Below, one piece after another: positions 48,141-60,746 of a stretch of DNA of 64,000 bases (its first letter is position 1; each line of letters starts with the position of its first letter). This DNA is from Elephas maximus indicus (Eukaryota > Chordata > Mammalia > Proboscidea > Elephantidae): contig NC_064820.1 in assembly GCF_024166365.1 (NCBI RefSeq), positions 68,549,501-68,613,500 on the forward strand, written 5' to 3'. The notes beneath the pieces are model-generated. The model was not told the origin of the DNA. It worked only from the letters and a program-made list of their open reading frames with translations, and made no database searches. Both the position numbers and the translations under genes were made by a program.

Positions 48141-49520
48141 TCTCTATGCCACACCTTTCACAGAAAATAACCCAAAATGGAGCCTAGAACAAATGTAAAA
48201 TGCAAAACTATAAAACTTCAAGAAGATAACATAGGAGAAAAATCTAGATGGCCTTGAGTTTGACTATTAGTTTTTAGATACAACATCAAACGCTTGATCC
48301 ATAGGGGAAAAAAAAAACTTGATAAGTTGAACTTAATTAAAATTAAAATTTTCTGCTCTGTGAAAGGCACTGTTAAGATAACAAAAAGATGAGCCACAGA
48401 TTTGGAGAAAATATTTGCAAAACATATATCTGATAAAGGACTCGTATCCAAAATACACAGTGAACTCTTAAAAGTCAATAATGAGAAAACAAACAACACA
48501 ATTTAAAAGGGGAGTAAAAGATATTGACAAAAATTTCACCATAGAATATATACAGTTGGAAAACAAACATATGAAAAGATGCTAGCATCATATGTCATTA
48601 GGGAATTGAAAACAAAAACAGCAATGAGACATCACTACACACCTAGCAGAACAGCTAAAACCTAAAACACTGATAACACCAAATGCTGGTGAGGATATGG
48701 AGCAACAGGAACTCTCATCCACTGTTGGTAGGAATGCCAAATGGTGCAGCCACTGTGAAAGACAGTTTGGCAGATTCTTACACAGCTAAACATAGTCTTA
48801 CCATATGACCCAGCAATCACACTTCTAGGTATTTATTCAAGTGAGTCGAAAATTTATGTCCATACAAAAATCAGCACATGATTGTTTATAGCAGCTTTAT
48901 TCCTAATTGTAAAAAATCAGAAGCAACCAAGAAGTCCTTCAATAGGAAAGTGTATAAACAAACTGTGGTATATTCATCCAATGGAATATTATTCAACAAT
49001 AAAAAGAAATAAGCTATCAAACCACAAATACACATGAAGGAAACTTAAATGCATATTTCTAAGTGAAAGAAACCAGTCTGAAAAGGCTACGTACTGCATA
49101 ATTCCGACTATATCTCATTCTAGGAAAGGCACATACTATACAGACAGTAAAAAAAATCATTGGTTGCCAGAGCCTTGGGGTGCGGGAGCAGGAGAGGTAC
49201 GAATAGATGGTGCACAGGGGATTTTTAGGGTAGTGAAACTATTCTGTACTATATTATAACAGATGCATGACATTATGCATTTGTCAAAATTCATAGGACT
49301 ATAAAAACAAAAAGTGAACCCTTATGTAAACTATGGTCTTTAGTCAATAATAACATATCAGTATTGGTTCATTAATTGTAACAAATGTACCACACTGATA
49401 TAACAATAGGAGAAATTATTGGCAGGGGAAGAGGCACTATTTAGGAACTCTGTATTTTCTGAATATTTATATAAAACAAAAACTTCTCTAAAAAAAATAA
49501 AGTTTATTAATTAGAAAATA
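48141..49520 (+). mobile_element. L1 ORF2 3' end and 3' UTR
   Basis: Hallmark L1 phrases in order: 'aaacttgataagttgaactt', 'aaaatatttgcaaaacatat', 'caccaaatgctggtgaggat', 'ccatatgacccagcaatcac', 'agcagctttattcctaattg', 'ccaatggaatattattcaac', 'aatcattggttgccagagcc'. Ends in an AATAAAG-type tail. No intact frame. Confidence 0.92.
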
Positions 49521-49737
49521 CATTCAAAGAAAAAAAGAGAACAAATTACATGATTATTAATCAAAGAGTAATTGGAGCTCCTATTAGAAGAAGATTTGAG
49601 AAAGTTTGGGGAAGAGTTTGCAGTGTAGACCAATAACAGTATAAAGGAGAAGAATATAACTTATACACAAAAGGGCTAATTTTAGCCTTCATATTTATAT
49701 CATTTCAAGATGATAAACCACATTAATAATATCTCCA

Positions 49738-49937
49738 GGTCCCTAGGTGGCACAAATGGCTTGTGCTCAATAACTAACCTAAAGGTTGAAAGTTTGAACC
49801 CACCCAGCAGTGCCACAGAAGAAAGGCACGGCTATCTGCTTCTGTAAAAGATTACAGCCAAGAAAACCCTTGCCAGTTCTACTCTAACACATCCCCATGT
49901 CACTATGTTGGAATTGATTTGACAGCAACAGGATAAT
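49738..49937 (+). mobile_element. AfroSINE, long form
   Basis: 'gtccctaggtggcacaaatg', 'aacctaaaggttgaaagttt', the extra block 'gctatctgcttctgtaaaag', 'ggaattgatttgacagcaac'. Diverged. Confidence 0.8.
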
Positions 49938-50627
49938 ACCTATACTCCCTTATTTGGTCTATTCATCTATTAGTTGCTTGGAAAGAAACACCAGAAATCA
50001 GGAACGCTGGATGAGAAAAGGTGAATGTCATTTTCCATGTGGAAAAGCTCAGAGCAATCTAGGCCTGCTGCCTGGGTCACTTTCAGCACTCTCGCTTCAT
50101 CCTGGAAGGTGGACCCACCCCATGTGGTTAGTAACTTAACGAGTCAACAATTTCCATTACTGCTTCAAAAGAATCAGCTTAAAATAAAATGTCTTTATCT
50201 TTAGGATTTGACACTAAAGGGTCATGCTAGGGTAAGGAACAGCTCTAAAAGCAAAAGGCAAACAATCCTCCGTCAGATTGGAACGGCTCTCCCAGGATGC
50301 TATGGCATCTTATAATCCTCTAGCTGCTTGACCACAGAGAAGTAGTCAAACATTTGTGACTGGTCCAGTGAAGTATGCAGTTCCCTGCAGACATCTGCTG
50401 GTCAATTTGGCTGGTGACATCGCCAACATCTGCACAAGCACAAAAGGGAAAAATAAAACTATCGCTATTAATTGGATAATTGGGACCTAGGCTGAAATGA
50501 GCTTTCTGATTTACCAGGAAATTTGTTTCATTTCGTTTTACTTGTGCGTATGATGTGTGGCAGATGCAACCTCTGTACAAGGTGATGGCTGATGAAAGTG
50601 GCTAAAAATAGAGATTTTTTTAGTCAA

Positions 50628-50795
50628 AAAGATCTGCATTTAATTTTTTTCTCTGCCACTTATTAGCTATGTGATTTTAGACAAGTTATTCAATCTCTCT
50701 GAACTTCAATGTTCTTTCCTTGTATAATGAGGACAGTAATCTCTCCCTTCAGGGCTAAATAAGGAAATAGAGGTAAAGCACTTACAGAGTAGGGG
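50628..50795 (+). repeat. MIR
   Basis: 'ctctgccacttattagctat', 'agacaagttattcaatctct', 'gaacttcaatgttc' and 'gtataatgaggacagtaat' are the MIR core in sense. Confidence 0.75.
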
Positions 50796-52315
50796 TTTAT
50801 TAAATGGCACCAGTGGTGGTAGCAGGAAGGATATTAATGGAGGTGGTAATATAGGTAACTGTTGTTTTCATTTCTATTATGACAGTGATATCATTGTTAC
50901 ATTTTTCCCATGAATATATTACCACTTTCACAGATAGAAAACTGTACTGATATTTATTAACTTTTTACTGGTTCTTCCTCAGTGAGAGAGAAGGTTGGTA
51001 CCTAAAAATCCAACATTTCCAAGATTCTCAGAGAATAGTTATCTTCCTTTGGAATTCTGGTTTTTACTTTTTCCCAAGGCAAATTCAATCTCCAACACAG
51101 ACAGAATGAGCAATCGTGAGAGAATATGTTGGTCTTTGCACTACAGTATGTTTCTTGATTTCAGGTCTCGGTTTATATAAGGGTCTAAGTATAAACCAAA
51201 GCCTGAATCCAAGAAACACGCTGTAGTTTTTTTGTTTTGTTTTTTAATGTTATTAAGAGATCATGTTCTAAATTCTAACTACTGTGTTCTAAATTCTAAT
51301 TATTTTGAGTATCTTAGGGAATAAGTTAACTTTCCAGTGAATGATAGTGCTAGCTTTCATAGTAAAGTAGACAGATAATGTCACATAGCTGGTGCCTTAC
51401 TGCAGCCTAAGAGTGAAGGGGAGGCTAACCTCAACTTGTGGGGTGGAAAGCATGATTAGGCTGAATACTTGTGGGGTGGGGAACAGGAGTACAGCCTCAA
51501 CAGTGGCTGACAAATACAGAACAGCTTGAAAAAACCATGTGGCAATTCAAGTTCCATTCCAGGAAGATAGAAAATCAGACGAGGTAGTCTAAAATGAAAA
51601 GACCGGGTCATGGAGCCCTTTTCAACAATGGAAACAGTAGGAGCATTACTGGAGGGTCAAGCTGCCTAACAGAATTTGTCTGAAAGTAGAACAGGGAAGA
51701 ACACGAACTGAGTCCAATCCCTGGAATACAGGATTGACAGTAATAACGAGCTGGCCTCATCCCACTGAAGAGAGTCCAAAGATGAGCTGAAAAATTCCTG
51801 AAAACTTAAACTACCTGGCCAGAGCCAGCAGTATGAGGTGTTACTGTACACCTGTGTTATTCAAGGGCAATGGGAATGCTGCCCAAAAGCGTTGTGGAAG
51901 CATAAAGACTTGCAGTCTCAGTCAGAGAGCAGAAAAAACACAATTCAGGTGCCCTGTCTTTGATCCCAAAAAATAGATGGTATAACTCACAGCTAGCTGA
52001 TTGCTCAACACAAACAGCCCAGATGGGGCTAAGCAAAAACAGAGACTCACATTAAGCTAAACATGAGTCATTTGTGCACTCAGGTGCATCTTATATTTTC
52101 TCATTTTGATTGTTCGGCGAGAAGGACACATTTCACTCTATACTCATATCCTAGAATCTAGAACATTAGGATGAACTGTCTGTTTTGACTTATGAGTCTC
52201 TTTCAATGCTCTTTGGCTATTCATGAGGGAAAAGAACATTTAAAACGTGCAATGTCTAATATGCACAACTCACTGTCTTCCAGATATACTGAAAAGGAAG
52301 GGATATCATCATACT

Positions 52316-52486
52316 GGAAACCCTGGTGGCATAGTGGTTAAGTGCTACGGCTGCTAACCAAAATGTCGGTAGTTCACATCCACCAGGCGCTCCTTGGAAA
52401 CTCCATGGGGCAGTTCTACTCTGTCCTATAGGGTCACTATGAGTCAGAACTGACTTGACGGCAACGGGTTTGGTTATTTTTTTTTA
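52316..52486 (+). mobile_element. AfroSINE, short form, young-looking, 11-bp TSD
   Basis: Full length and near consensus, from GGAAACCCTGGTGGCATAG to GGGTTTGGTTATTTTTTTTT. ATCATCATACT flanks it at 52305-52315 and 52487-52497. Confidence 0.95.
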
Positions 52487-52497
52487 ATCATCATACT

Positions 52498-55400
52498 ATA
52501 ATCTTATCAGTGTTGAGCTAGTGCCAAGCTATTTGGGGGTTCAAGCTGGAACGGAAATTTTGCTTGCTTTCTTAAGAAAAGTATACCCCAACCCCACTGC
52601 CATTCCAGAGAGACACAAGGAAATGGAAGTAGTAATACTAAATTTTAACAAGCATGTTCAAATTTTAGTATCTAAACGAATGTCATCTTCTGTAAAGCAG
52701 TCACTCTGGGGAGCTCTGTGCTAATCTCAGAAGGCTACTTGAACTGAAGGTGTCAGTCATTCCCTCTCCATCTACAACCCTGCTCTGAGAGCCTCTGGAG
52801 GACCCATATTTGCTGTGTGGCTTCACTCAGGTCCCTGGGTCTAGTGGCCTGAAATGCAAAAGTCCAGCTGGGATCGAAGATGTGGCAAGACAGAGCCATG
52901 TGCACAGTGAAGTTAGAGAGAAGGAATAGTACCAGGGTTACAAAAGAAATCAATCTGGAAAATCTAATAGAGTAGAGAGAAGCAGAGGCAAGAGACCATA
53001 TAGCCCCTGAGGATAGCAGTTCACACATTTTCATAAATTGGTTCTTGCTACTGGATTCCATGATATTGCTCTGAAACCTTAGTTTAGGTGTTTTGAATAG
53101 GTTTCTATCATCTAAAAAAAAAAAAAAATTTTTTTTTTATAACTAAATATTTCATTACAAAAAACTAACACAGCTGCATTTAGAAATAGTTAATGAGCTA
53201 CAGAGTTAAGCAGGCTCTTTTCTTTGTGGTTGCCTTTTTTCTTTTAACCCCAAATTAGAGTTATGCTCCTTAGCATCCTGGGTATGATAACCTACAAAAT
53301 CTTAGAAAATGCTATTTTCTGCTTCACTTTCCCCAGACCAAGAGCGTGCAGCAACACCTAGGCCAATCCTGTCTATGAGAGTTTCGTACAATGATTTTGT
53401 AAGTTATAATATAAAAAAACTTCCTAGGTTTCCTCCCACCATTTCCTTCCCCCTCCCAGCTTGATATAATTACCTCCCTCTCTATTACTGGAGTAGCAAT
53501 GAGGTCAAGGAAAGAAAAGAAAGCTTAATTCAGATTGTAACCTGTCCTTGAGAATTCTGACATGCTGTGATCCCCAGCATCCACCATAAACACTGAGGAG
53601 TCAGTCTCATATTTGATAGGTATCTTAGTGCCCTACAGAACATTAAAAAAAAAAAATTCTGAACATGTTTTTCTTTCTATACCTTGTATACAAGAGATAC
53701 TCAAATAAGGTCTAGCCTGAACACTTGTCTCCTGGAGTTAGGAAAATATAATAGGATGAATTAAATTTTTATTCTATCTTCTTTGAGGGTCACTTTTACT
53801 GCTTTGATTCAGAGGGTTGAACGTGTTGTATATACCTCCAGTATGCTTTTTCCCCTCATTTGTCCCCAGTAACTATGTATCTTCGTGGGTGTTTGTGGTA
53901 GATACTATAATATGCAGGCCAGATCTCCCTTTGGTGAAGACTGTCTTGTCCCAGCAATTGAATGGGCTGTGGGCAGATGGCCTTCAGGTGTCAGCTGCTT
54001 CAAGTATTGAGTCAGATGCAGACAGCATCCTCACTCCAGGTTGTGTTTTTTCAGGGGCGACCCATATCCAGTGACTGATCCATGTGGAAGTATAAACTTC
54101 TGGCCATCTCAGTTCAACTTAAGGTAACTTTAAAGGGTCATCCTAGCTCCAGAGTTTCAGAGTTGGTAATGGCAGTGATGGTGGTGAATATGGTAAATGG
54201 CCAAGGCTGTTACTGGGCCTGCCTTATAGCTGGACTTCTCTCTCTACCCAGTTATGTTCCCTCTCTCCCTCCTTCCACAACTGTTGGTCCTCAGGGATCA
54301 GTGTCCCATAATGAACATCCTGTACACTGAACTCTCTCAGAGCCTTCTCAGTGGGGAATCTAACCTGACACAGGAATCTGGAAGAGGCTTTACTAGATAT
54401 GGCTAAAATTTAGCTGTGTTAACACAAAGAATCCCTTTGGTGTTTATCTAGATTTAAACTTAAAGCTCATATGACTGTTTTCCAAGTTTTTGCTACCATA
54501 GCTTCTTCAGTGGCAAAGTACAGTGCTACTATAAACCAAAAATTGTCTATGAAGTCTTGTTCTTATCTTTAAAAATCATGTGGATTTTGCATTGTATTAA
54601 CATACTTGTTATAATATTACCATTATATTTTACATAATATTACTGCTTAAATTTCTTAACTTTTCCTGAAAATCTTCAAGTAAAATTGATGGACCTCATT
54701 CCCAGGAAAACTTGTCCTATGATTTTTCACTTAGCTTCTCACCACTGTATACTGAAAAATGATTTGAAGTTTCCTGGAAATCCTGGGGATGGGAGTGGTA
54801 GGGCTGGGGAGTGTGGGAAATGCAAGGAAGGTAGTAAACAATATCACATGAAGAAATAACAATTTCACCTTGTAAAATGGAGCCTTATGGTAATCATTTT
54901 CTGATATGTTCTAAAGCTCAGGTAGCCAAAGCTATCTGAACCCAAAGCACAAGTGTGGTGGCATGTCCTCATCCTTTGTTTCTTTCATATTCTCTGTCTG
55001 CCATAGGTAGAAAGAAGAGAACAGGGTCAGTATTGTCAATTCCAGGAAAATCTAACTCCAACAGTAAAAACCTCAAAGCTCATTGTCAGTATCAAGCCAA
55101 ATCAATCAGCATTTCTTTATTCTTCTGTTCATTTTCTGGGCAGACAGACCTGGAAGTAAAAGCAACTGATATAAAATCTATATTGCAAAAAGGAAAAAAC
55201 AATCCTAGACAGAGCCATATCAAGACGAAAAAAGGCAAAGAACAGTAACTCTTTAGCTTCCTGTATAATCTTAACAATTTACTTCATAGGATCCTGTACA
55301 GAAAGTCACAGCCCCTGGAGCTGTTCTTAAAAGTGTATCGCTTTAGAAACAGTTTGTCAATCAACTAATTCTTATTCAATGAAATATTTGAATAATAACT

Positions 55401-55807
55401 TCATGTAACTTTTCTACTGTTCAGTATTGATCTCATTTGCAATAATATTCGAATATTTATTAAACCCTAAAGCAATGCTGGGCTTTCTAGCTTTTTTTTT
55501 ATATATATATAGCCCTTAAAACAAGCATGAAGAAAAATATCCCAAGACAACCTGTAGTGATGAGAACATTAGAAGTAGGGATAACATTCTTTGAAAGACT
55601 AGAAAGGATGCTTCAATGTACATAGTGGGATACTGTAACCAATTCTTAACAATGAGTTTTTATATTATATTTTAGTACTTATTTTTAAAGTGTAACTTTA
55701 ATAGTAATTTCTGATTCTTTTCATTGGTCAGGCCATCATCTTTCCCTGAATATACTGGTTTATCTTAGAGATATATTTGGTAACCATGTAACATTGGGCA
55801 GGTGCTG
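52498..55807. other. Long stretch without recognised repeat or gene
   Basis: 3.3 kb with no AfroSINE, RTE, L1 or MIR that I can identify. An A-run/T-run inverted block lies at 53114-53140 and a (TA)n run near 55499-55511. Open frames are short and without motifs. Confidence 0.4.
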
Positions 55808-56023
55808 AAGAAGCCCTAGTGGTACAATGTTTAAGCACTCAGCTGCTAACCAAAAAGGTTGGCAGTTAGAACCCACCCAGTGGCTCTGTGGGAGAAAAGA
55901 CCTGATGATCTGTTTCTGTAAAGATGGCAGGATTGGAAACACTCTGGGACAATTCTACTTCATCCTATGTGGTTGCTAGGAGTCAGAATCAACTTGATGG
56001 CAACAGATTTGTTTTTTTTGGTT
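55808..56023 (+). mobile_element. AfroSINE, long form
   Basis: 'gaagccctagtggtacaatg', 'ctaaccaaaaaggttggcag', the extra block 'gatgatctgtttctgtaaag', 'gtcagaatcaacttgatggc', T-rich tail. CAGGTG recurs at both ends. Confidence 0.85.
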
Positions 56024-57345
56024 TCAGACAGGTGATAAGTCCTAAGCAATTCCCGCTCCTAGGAAAAGAAACAATTCTCAAGAGATAATCGGCCGCTCTG
56101 ATAGCAGAACTCTACTTAACTTTTTCCTACCCATCCCAGTTGGAATGTCTCTTAGGGATATGTTAATTTGGAAAGGAATCCTGGGCCTTAAAGTTCCCAC
56201 AATAACCTACCTCCTCAAGAAGTGTTCTTAATCTTAAGAAAATTTGGTATATGTTATTTACAATATATAGAATTTACAAAACAAACTCCAGGAGTCAGAA
56301 TTGTAAATGAATAGAGTAGGCTTTTTTCTACCTCCCTGGCTTTCAACAGGAAGATAAGAAAAGGGAGTATCAGAATCCTTTGTTAAGTTTTTAGAAGCAC
56401 CCATGCAATGACAAAAAATGCAATGAGCAATCGTTGATTGCACACAGCATAGAAAACTAACAGTCAACTATAAAGAATATTTTGAGAATAATTAGGAAAA
56501 CTTGAATGTAGACTGTATATTAGAAAATATTGTATCAATGTTAAATTCCTTGAGTGTATTAATAGTACTACAGTTATGTATGAAAATACCACTCTTAGGT
56601 GATACATGCTTAATTTTTGAGGGGGAAACTGTCATGATGTCTATAACCTACATTCAAATGGTTTTGCCTATAATTACTTTTGCAATAGCAATATCCCCAA
56701 AAGGTCATACATTTTGATTCTTTAAGAGAAATTGGAATTTGATGCCAAGACACTAGAACATCAGTAAGAGGCTTGAGTGGGATAGTTAGAATACAATTTA
56801 AAGAAGAAAGGTTTAGAAGTAACATTTTGCATTCATGGTAGAGGAAAAAGGATGTGAGAGGCCAGCCTAGGGAAATTTGCAAGAGAGTTTATGGAATGCT
56901 TAGAACCTACCATTGAGCCTTGATTCTAAAGAATCTAGAGGACTGTTAGGAAGACTGGGGAAGAAGAGGCAAAATTCATAGATCCTTACATTCATGTTTA
57001 AATGGGTAAAGAGTTCACTGGGCTCTCTGAGACCCTGGAGACAATGACTAGGAAAGTGAGTCTTAAGTGAAGACATAGAGAAAAACTGCAGCAGCTTTTT
57101 GCCAGCTGCAAAAGTTTTGAGGTCTCCCCAAATGATCTACTTACCTTTTTGCCACAATAAACTAGCTCCAAATACTTATAAATCTTTGACTCATTTGAAA
57201 TAAATAAGTATATCCCTGCCAAACTTTATCAACCTACACCAGAAAGGTAGAGAATCCTTTTCATATATATAACAGTATATTATATTCCAATGCAGATAGA
57301 TAACATTTTCTACCTTGCCTCTCATTTACTTTGATTATAATAATA

Positions 57346-57497
57346 ATAAAACCAAAAAACCCGCTGCTGTCAAGTCAATTCCGACTCATAGCAACCCTAT
57401 AGGGCAGAGTAGAACTGCCCCCATAGAGTTTCCAAGGAGAGCCTGGCAGATTCGAACTGCTGCTGTAGCACTTAACAACTACACCACCAGAGTTTCT
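57346..57497 (-). mobile_element. AfroSINE, short form, at a MIR edge
   Basis: 'ccaaaaaacccgctgctgtc', 'gcaaccctatagggcagagt', 'gagagcctggcagattcgaa', with a short deletion over the head ('tgctgctgtagcactt'). TAATAATA on both sides. Confidence 0.9.
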
Positions 57498-57499
57498 GT

Positions 57500-57742
57500 A
57501 ATAATACTAACTACCATTTATTGAAGATCTATGATGTCAGGCACAGTGTTAAGCATTTTATATGTATCTTACTTACACTCTTCTACAACCCTGTGTAGGA
57601 ATTACTGTCCTGCACTTTATAACTAAAGAAACAAAGTAGAGAGATGAAGCAGTATACCTAAGTCCACATTAGTATGTGCTGGGGTTAGGATTCAAACCCT
57701 AGTCTGACATCTATGCTCTTACCCACTAAACTGCCTCCTCTA
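57500..57742 (-). repeat. MIR, nearly complete
   Basis: 'accatttattgaagatctat', 'caggcacagtgttaagcatt', 'aactaaagaaacaaagtaga', 'gattcaaaccctagtctgac' and 'ctcttacccactaaactgcc' cover tail to tRNA-like head of MIR in complement. Confidence 0.8.
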
Positions 57743-59164
57743 AGAATATTTAGATTCCTATATGTTACTACCTTCTTGGTTGGTCTCACTCTCAAATAAT
57801 GGACACCAATCCTGCCTGGCATCATTCTGTGCCATGGCTACCCCCAATCTCTAGCTGTCAGCACCCTAGAGAAGCTTCTAGTTTCTCAGACATAAGTGTT
57901 CAGGGAATATGAGGGACTCACTCCTCCATATATACTTAAGATCCTATCCTTGAAGGACTCAGGAGGTTGGGAGAATCAATGTCTTGGTACAGGCTGCCCT
58001 TCTCCAGGTCTGTTTGCCCACACCTGTTTCTATTAATTTTCTCTACATAATCATATCTAATATGCTTTTCTGCCCTTTCAATAAAAGAGACTTAATCAAT
58101 GATAATTAAAATTCTCTAATTAGTTTCTTAATGATCTTTTAATGGAACAGTGCAAAACCTTGGACATACTTTTCAACAGTTAGAAGTATTCTTCCAAATA
58201 AACTCAAAATGCCTTACTTGCCCTTGTATATTCCTGCAGGATATTTTTAGTATTAATTGAGTCATCAAATCAAGTTTCTCCACATTTTGCACTGTCTTTA
58301 AATTTCATTACGATTTTACCTCCCTTTAGCATGTATTTCTTTGCCAACCCCTCATACTTGATTAGGTTCAATCACTTGTCTCTGAATATTTAATACCACT
58401 TCTGTCACTTTGCAGTATCTAGCTTGTTTTTAATATCATTGACCTATCCACACATGGCCATTGAATTGACCAATATTCAGTCAAACTCTTAGAGTTAATT
58501 ATATTAGACATGCTTAGGGAACATGCTTAATCCCTGACCCTTTCTTTGGAAGTGACCATTACTCATAGTCTCTGCTGAAGTAGTAGGCATGGGTGACTAT
58601 GTTTGCCACAAGTGTCCTCTCTTTGGCCATCTCTGATTAGATCAGAAGTAGACATTTTACCCAGTGGAACCAATCCATAGGCCAATCTATGCAGACCAAA
58701 GTTATAAGGTGGAAAAACAAAGAGGTTTATAGAGGAAGCTAGTCTGAAAAGAATGAGAATGGTACAGACATACGGAGAAAAGTGGAAATGACAGGCCATA
58801 TGGTCACAACAGGAGCAAGATGGTACCTGATGATTTTCTTGATTCCATAAGGCTCAATCTACTTCCAGTAGCTGAATACTTTGTGAGTTTCTTCTGTACT
58901 TTCTATAATTTCTTCCCTTTTTATTTACAGATAATCAGAGTAGCTATCATCTGTACTAGGGATATAGGATACAAGACAGAAATGAAGTAGTTTCAAGAAT
59001 CTGGATGTGCTTACAACCAGATTGATCACAGTAAGTAAAAAAGTGTTTCAAATTTATGTCTAGATGGTGACAAGGCTGGGTTTTAAAGAATCAGCATAAA
59101 GGAAGAAGTTGGTAAAAGAGGTACAAGCATAGAAGCCATGCCAAGAAATATTGGTTAGCAAAGA
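57743..59164. other. No gene or recognised repeat
   Basis: Unique-looking sequence between a MIR and a MaLR-like LTR. Confidence 0.4.
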
Positions 59165-59573
59165 TGTCTTAGTTACCTAGGGCTGCCATAAGAGAAATAT
59201 TATAAGTAGATGGCTTTAAAGAAAAGAAATTCATATTTTTACAGTTCAGGAGGCTATATGTCAAAATTCAGGGCATGGCTGTTAGGGGAGGTCCTTGTCA
59301 GTTTCAACTTCTAGTAGGTGCCAGCAATCTTTGGTGGTCCTGGGCCTATAGGTGCATCTATCTTACTTGTTTGTCTTCCTCTTCCTCTTGTGTGTATCTG
59401 TGTCTATTCTGCTCTTTGTATAACTCAGAAGTAATTAGGTTTAGGGTTCACGCTACTCTGGTATGACCTCATTAACATAACATTGAAAACCTCTATTTCC
59501 ATACAGGGTCATATTTACAGGTAACCAGGGTTAGGATTTCAACACATATATTTAGGAGTTCAATTCATAATAA
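59165..59573 (-). mobile_element. MaLR-like LTR, reverse orientation
   Basis: Begins TGTCTTAGTTACCTAGGGCT, the reverse complement of the 3' end of the LTR at 32305-32827, and ends near 'aggagttcaattcataa', matching that LTR's 5' end. Diverged inside. No internal viral genes adjoin it. Confidence 0.6.
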
Positions 59574-59663
59574 AAGATCAGACATCAGGCTAGAAGTCTA
59601 AAGAACACAAAAATATTAGGGAATTCTAACTATAAATCCAATACAGAACACAGCACGGAACAG

Positions 59664-59730
59664 CTGGATAACAAAAGTTATCCAGTAAGCTAAAATAGCA
59701 GCAGATGCTCCAGTAAGCTAAAATAGCAGC
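59664..59730 (+). repeat. Perfect small hairpin plus 28-bp-period duplication
   Basis: CTGGATAAC (59664-59672) and GTTATCCAG (59677-59685) form a perfect 9-bp stem with an AAAA loop. A 21-bp unit beginning CCAGTAAGCTAAAAT occurs at 59682-59702 and again at 59710-59730. Confidence 0.8.
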
Positions 59731-60580
59731 CAGAATTATTTTAATTATTAATTAATTATTGATCAGTAATTACTAATTGATAGCTAGTATCTGCCAAGGT
59801 CTGGAGGAGGTAAAACTTACAGTTGTAAGACCAGAACAGAGGCTAAAGGTGGGGGTAAGTAGTCATGCTTAAGCAGATTAGTTGGGACTGAAAGGGGAAC
59901 CATGCAGATCCTAAAAATTGAAGAAATAGTATGATTTTTCTCTAAATGTCATACCTTGTATAGCTCAGGCTCCAGACGTAGTAAGTCACCTGGTCATGAA
60001 ACTGGCATTGAGGCAGGAGGAGTGAAACTCAAGACAAAATTAACACTCAGTCCTTATTCTGGAAGTGAGCATTCCTGTCATGGATAATCATTTAAGCAAG
60101 TAAGATGCAGCAGGAAAAACTGGTAGTGGCTGTGGTCAGAGTCAGATGTGTAGTGACAGTGATCTGTCTGTATGTGACAAGTGGGAAATAACTGGTGAAA
60201 TCAAGGCAGAATTCTATAGCACCAGCCAACAATCTGGGCAGATGTAGAGTTGGGCTCCATCCTGGGAGTCGGAAGCAGGACAACCCATCAGAGTTAACAT
60301 TGAGGGGACAGCTCAGTGTTATAAACATGAACCACGCAAGGGAAGTAGGAAAGAGAAAGGGAAGTGCTAGATCTAAGGACTGACACAGGAACCAAGTTCG
60401 TTCTGTCTGCGGGAAACTTAGGGAATGGAAGTAGGGATCCAGCTGCTTAGAAACACAGGAGGCATGGCTCAGATCTGGAATCCTAAAGGGTACCTTAAAC
60501 ACATTCTCAGCAGATGGAAGAAGGTTGTCACAGGCAATTGAGACAGATCCTTCTTCTGCCAGTTTTGGTTCCAGGACCAA

Positions 60581-60746
60581 GCAAAAACCAAACCCATGGC
60601 CGTCGAGCCGATTCTGACTCATTGAGACCCTATAGGACAGAGTAGAACTGCCCCATAGAGTTTCCAAGGAGAGCCTGGTAGATTCAAACTGCCAGCCTTC
60701 TGGTTAGCAGTCATAGCTCTTACCCACTATGTCACCTGGGTTTTCC
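60581..60746 (-). mobile_element. AfroSINE, short form
   Basis: 'gcaaaaaccaaacccatggc', 'gagaccctataggacagagt', 'ggagagcctggtagattcaa', 'tcacctgggtttt'. TTCCAGGAC is repeated on both sides. Confidence 0.92.

Noticed and set aside
60092-60667. 191-codon open frame on the minus strand
   Set aside because: Its start overlaps an AfroSINE and the rest has no recognisable motif; likely chance.
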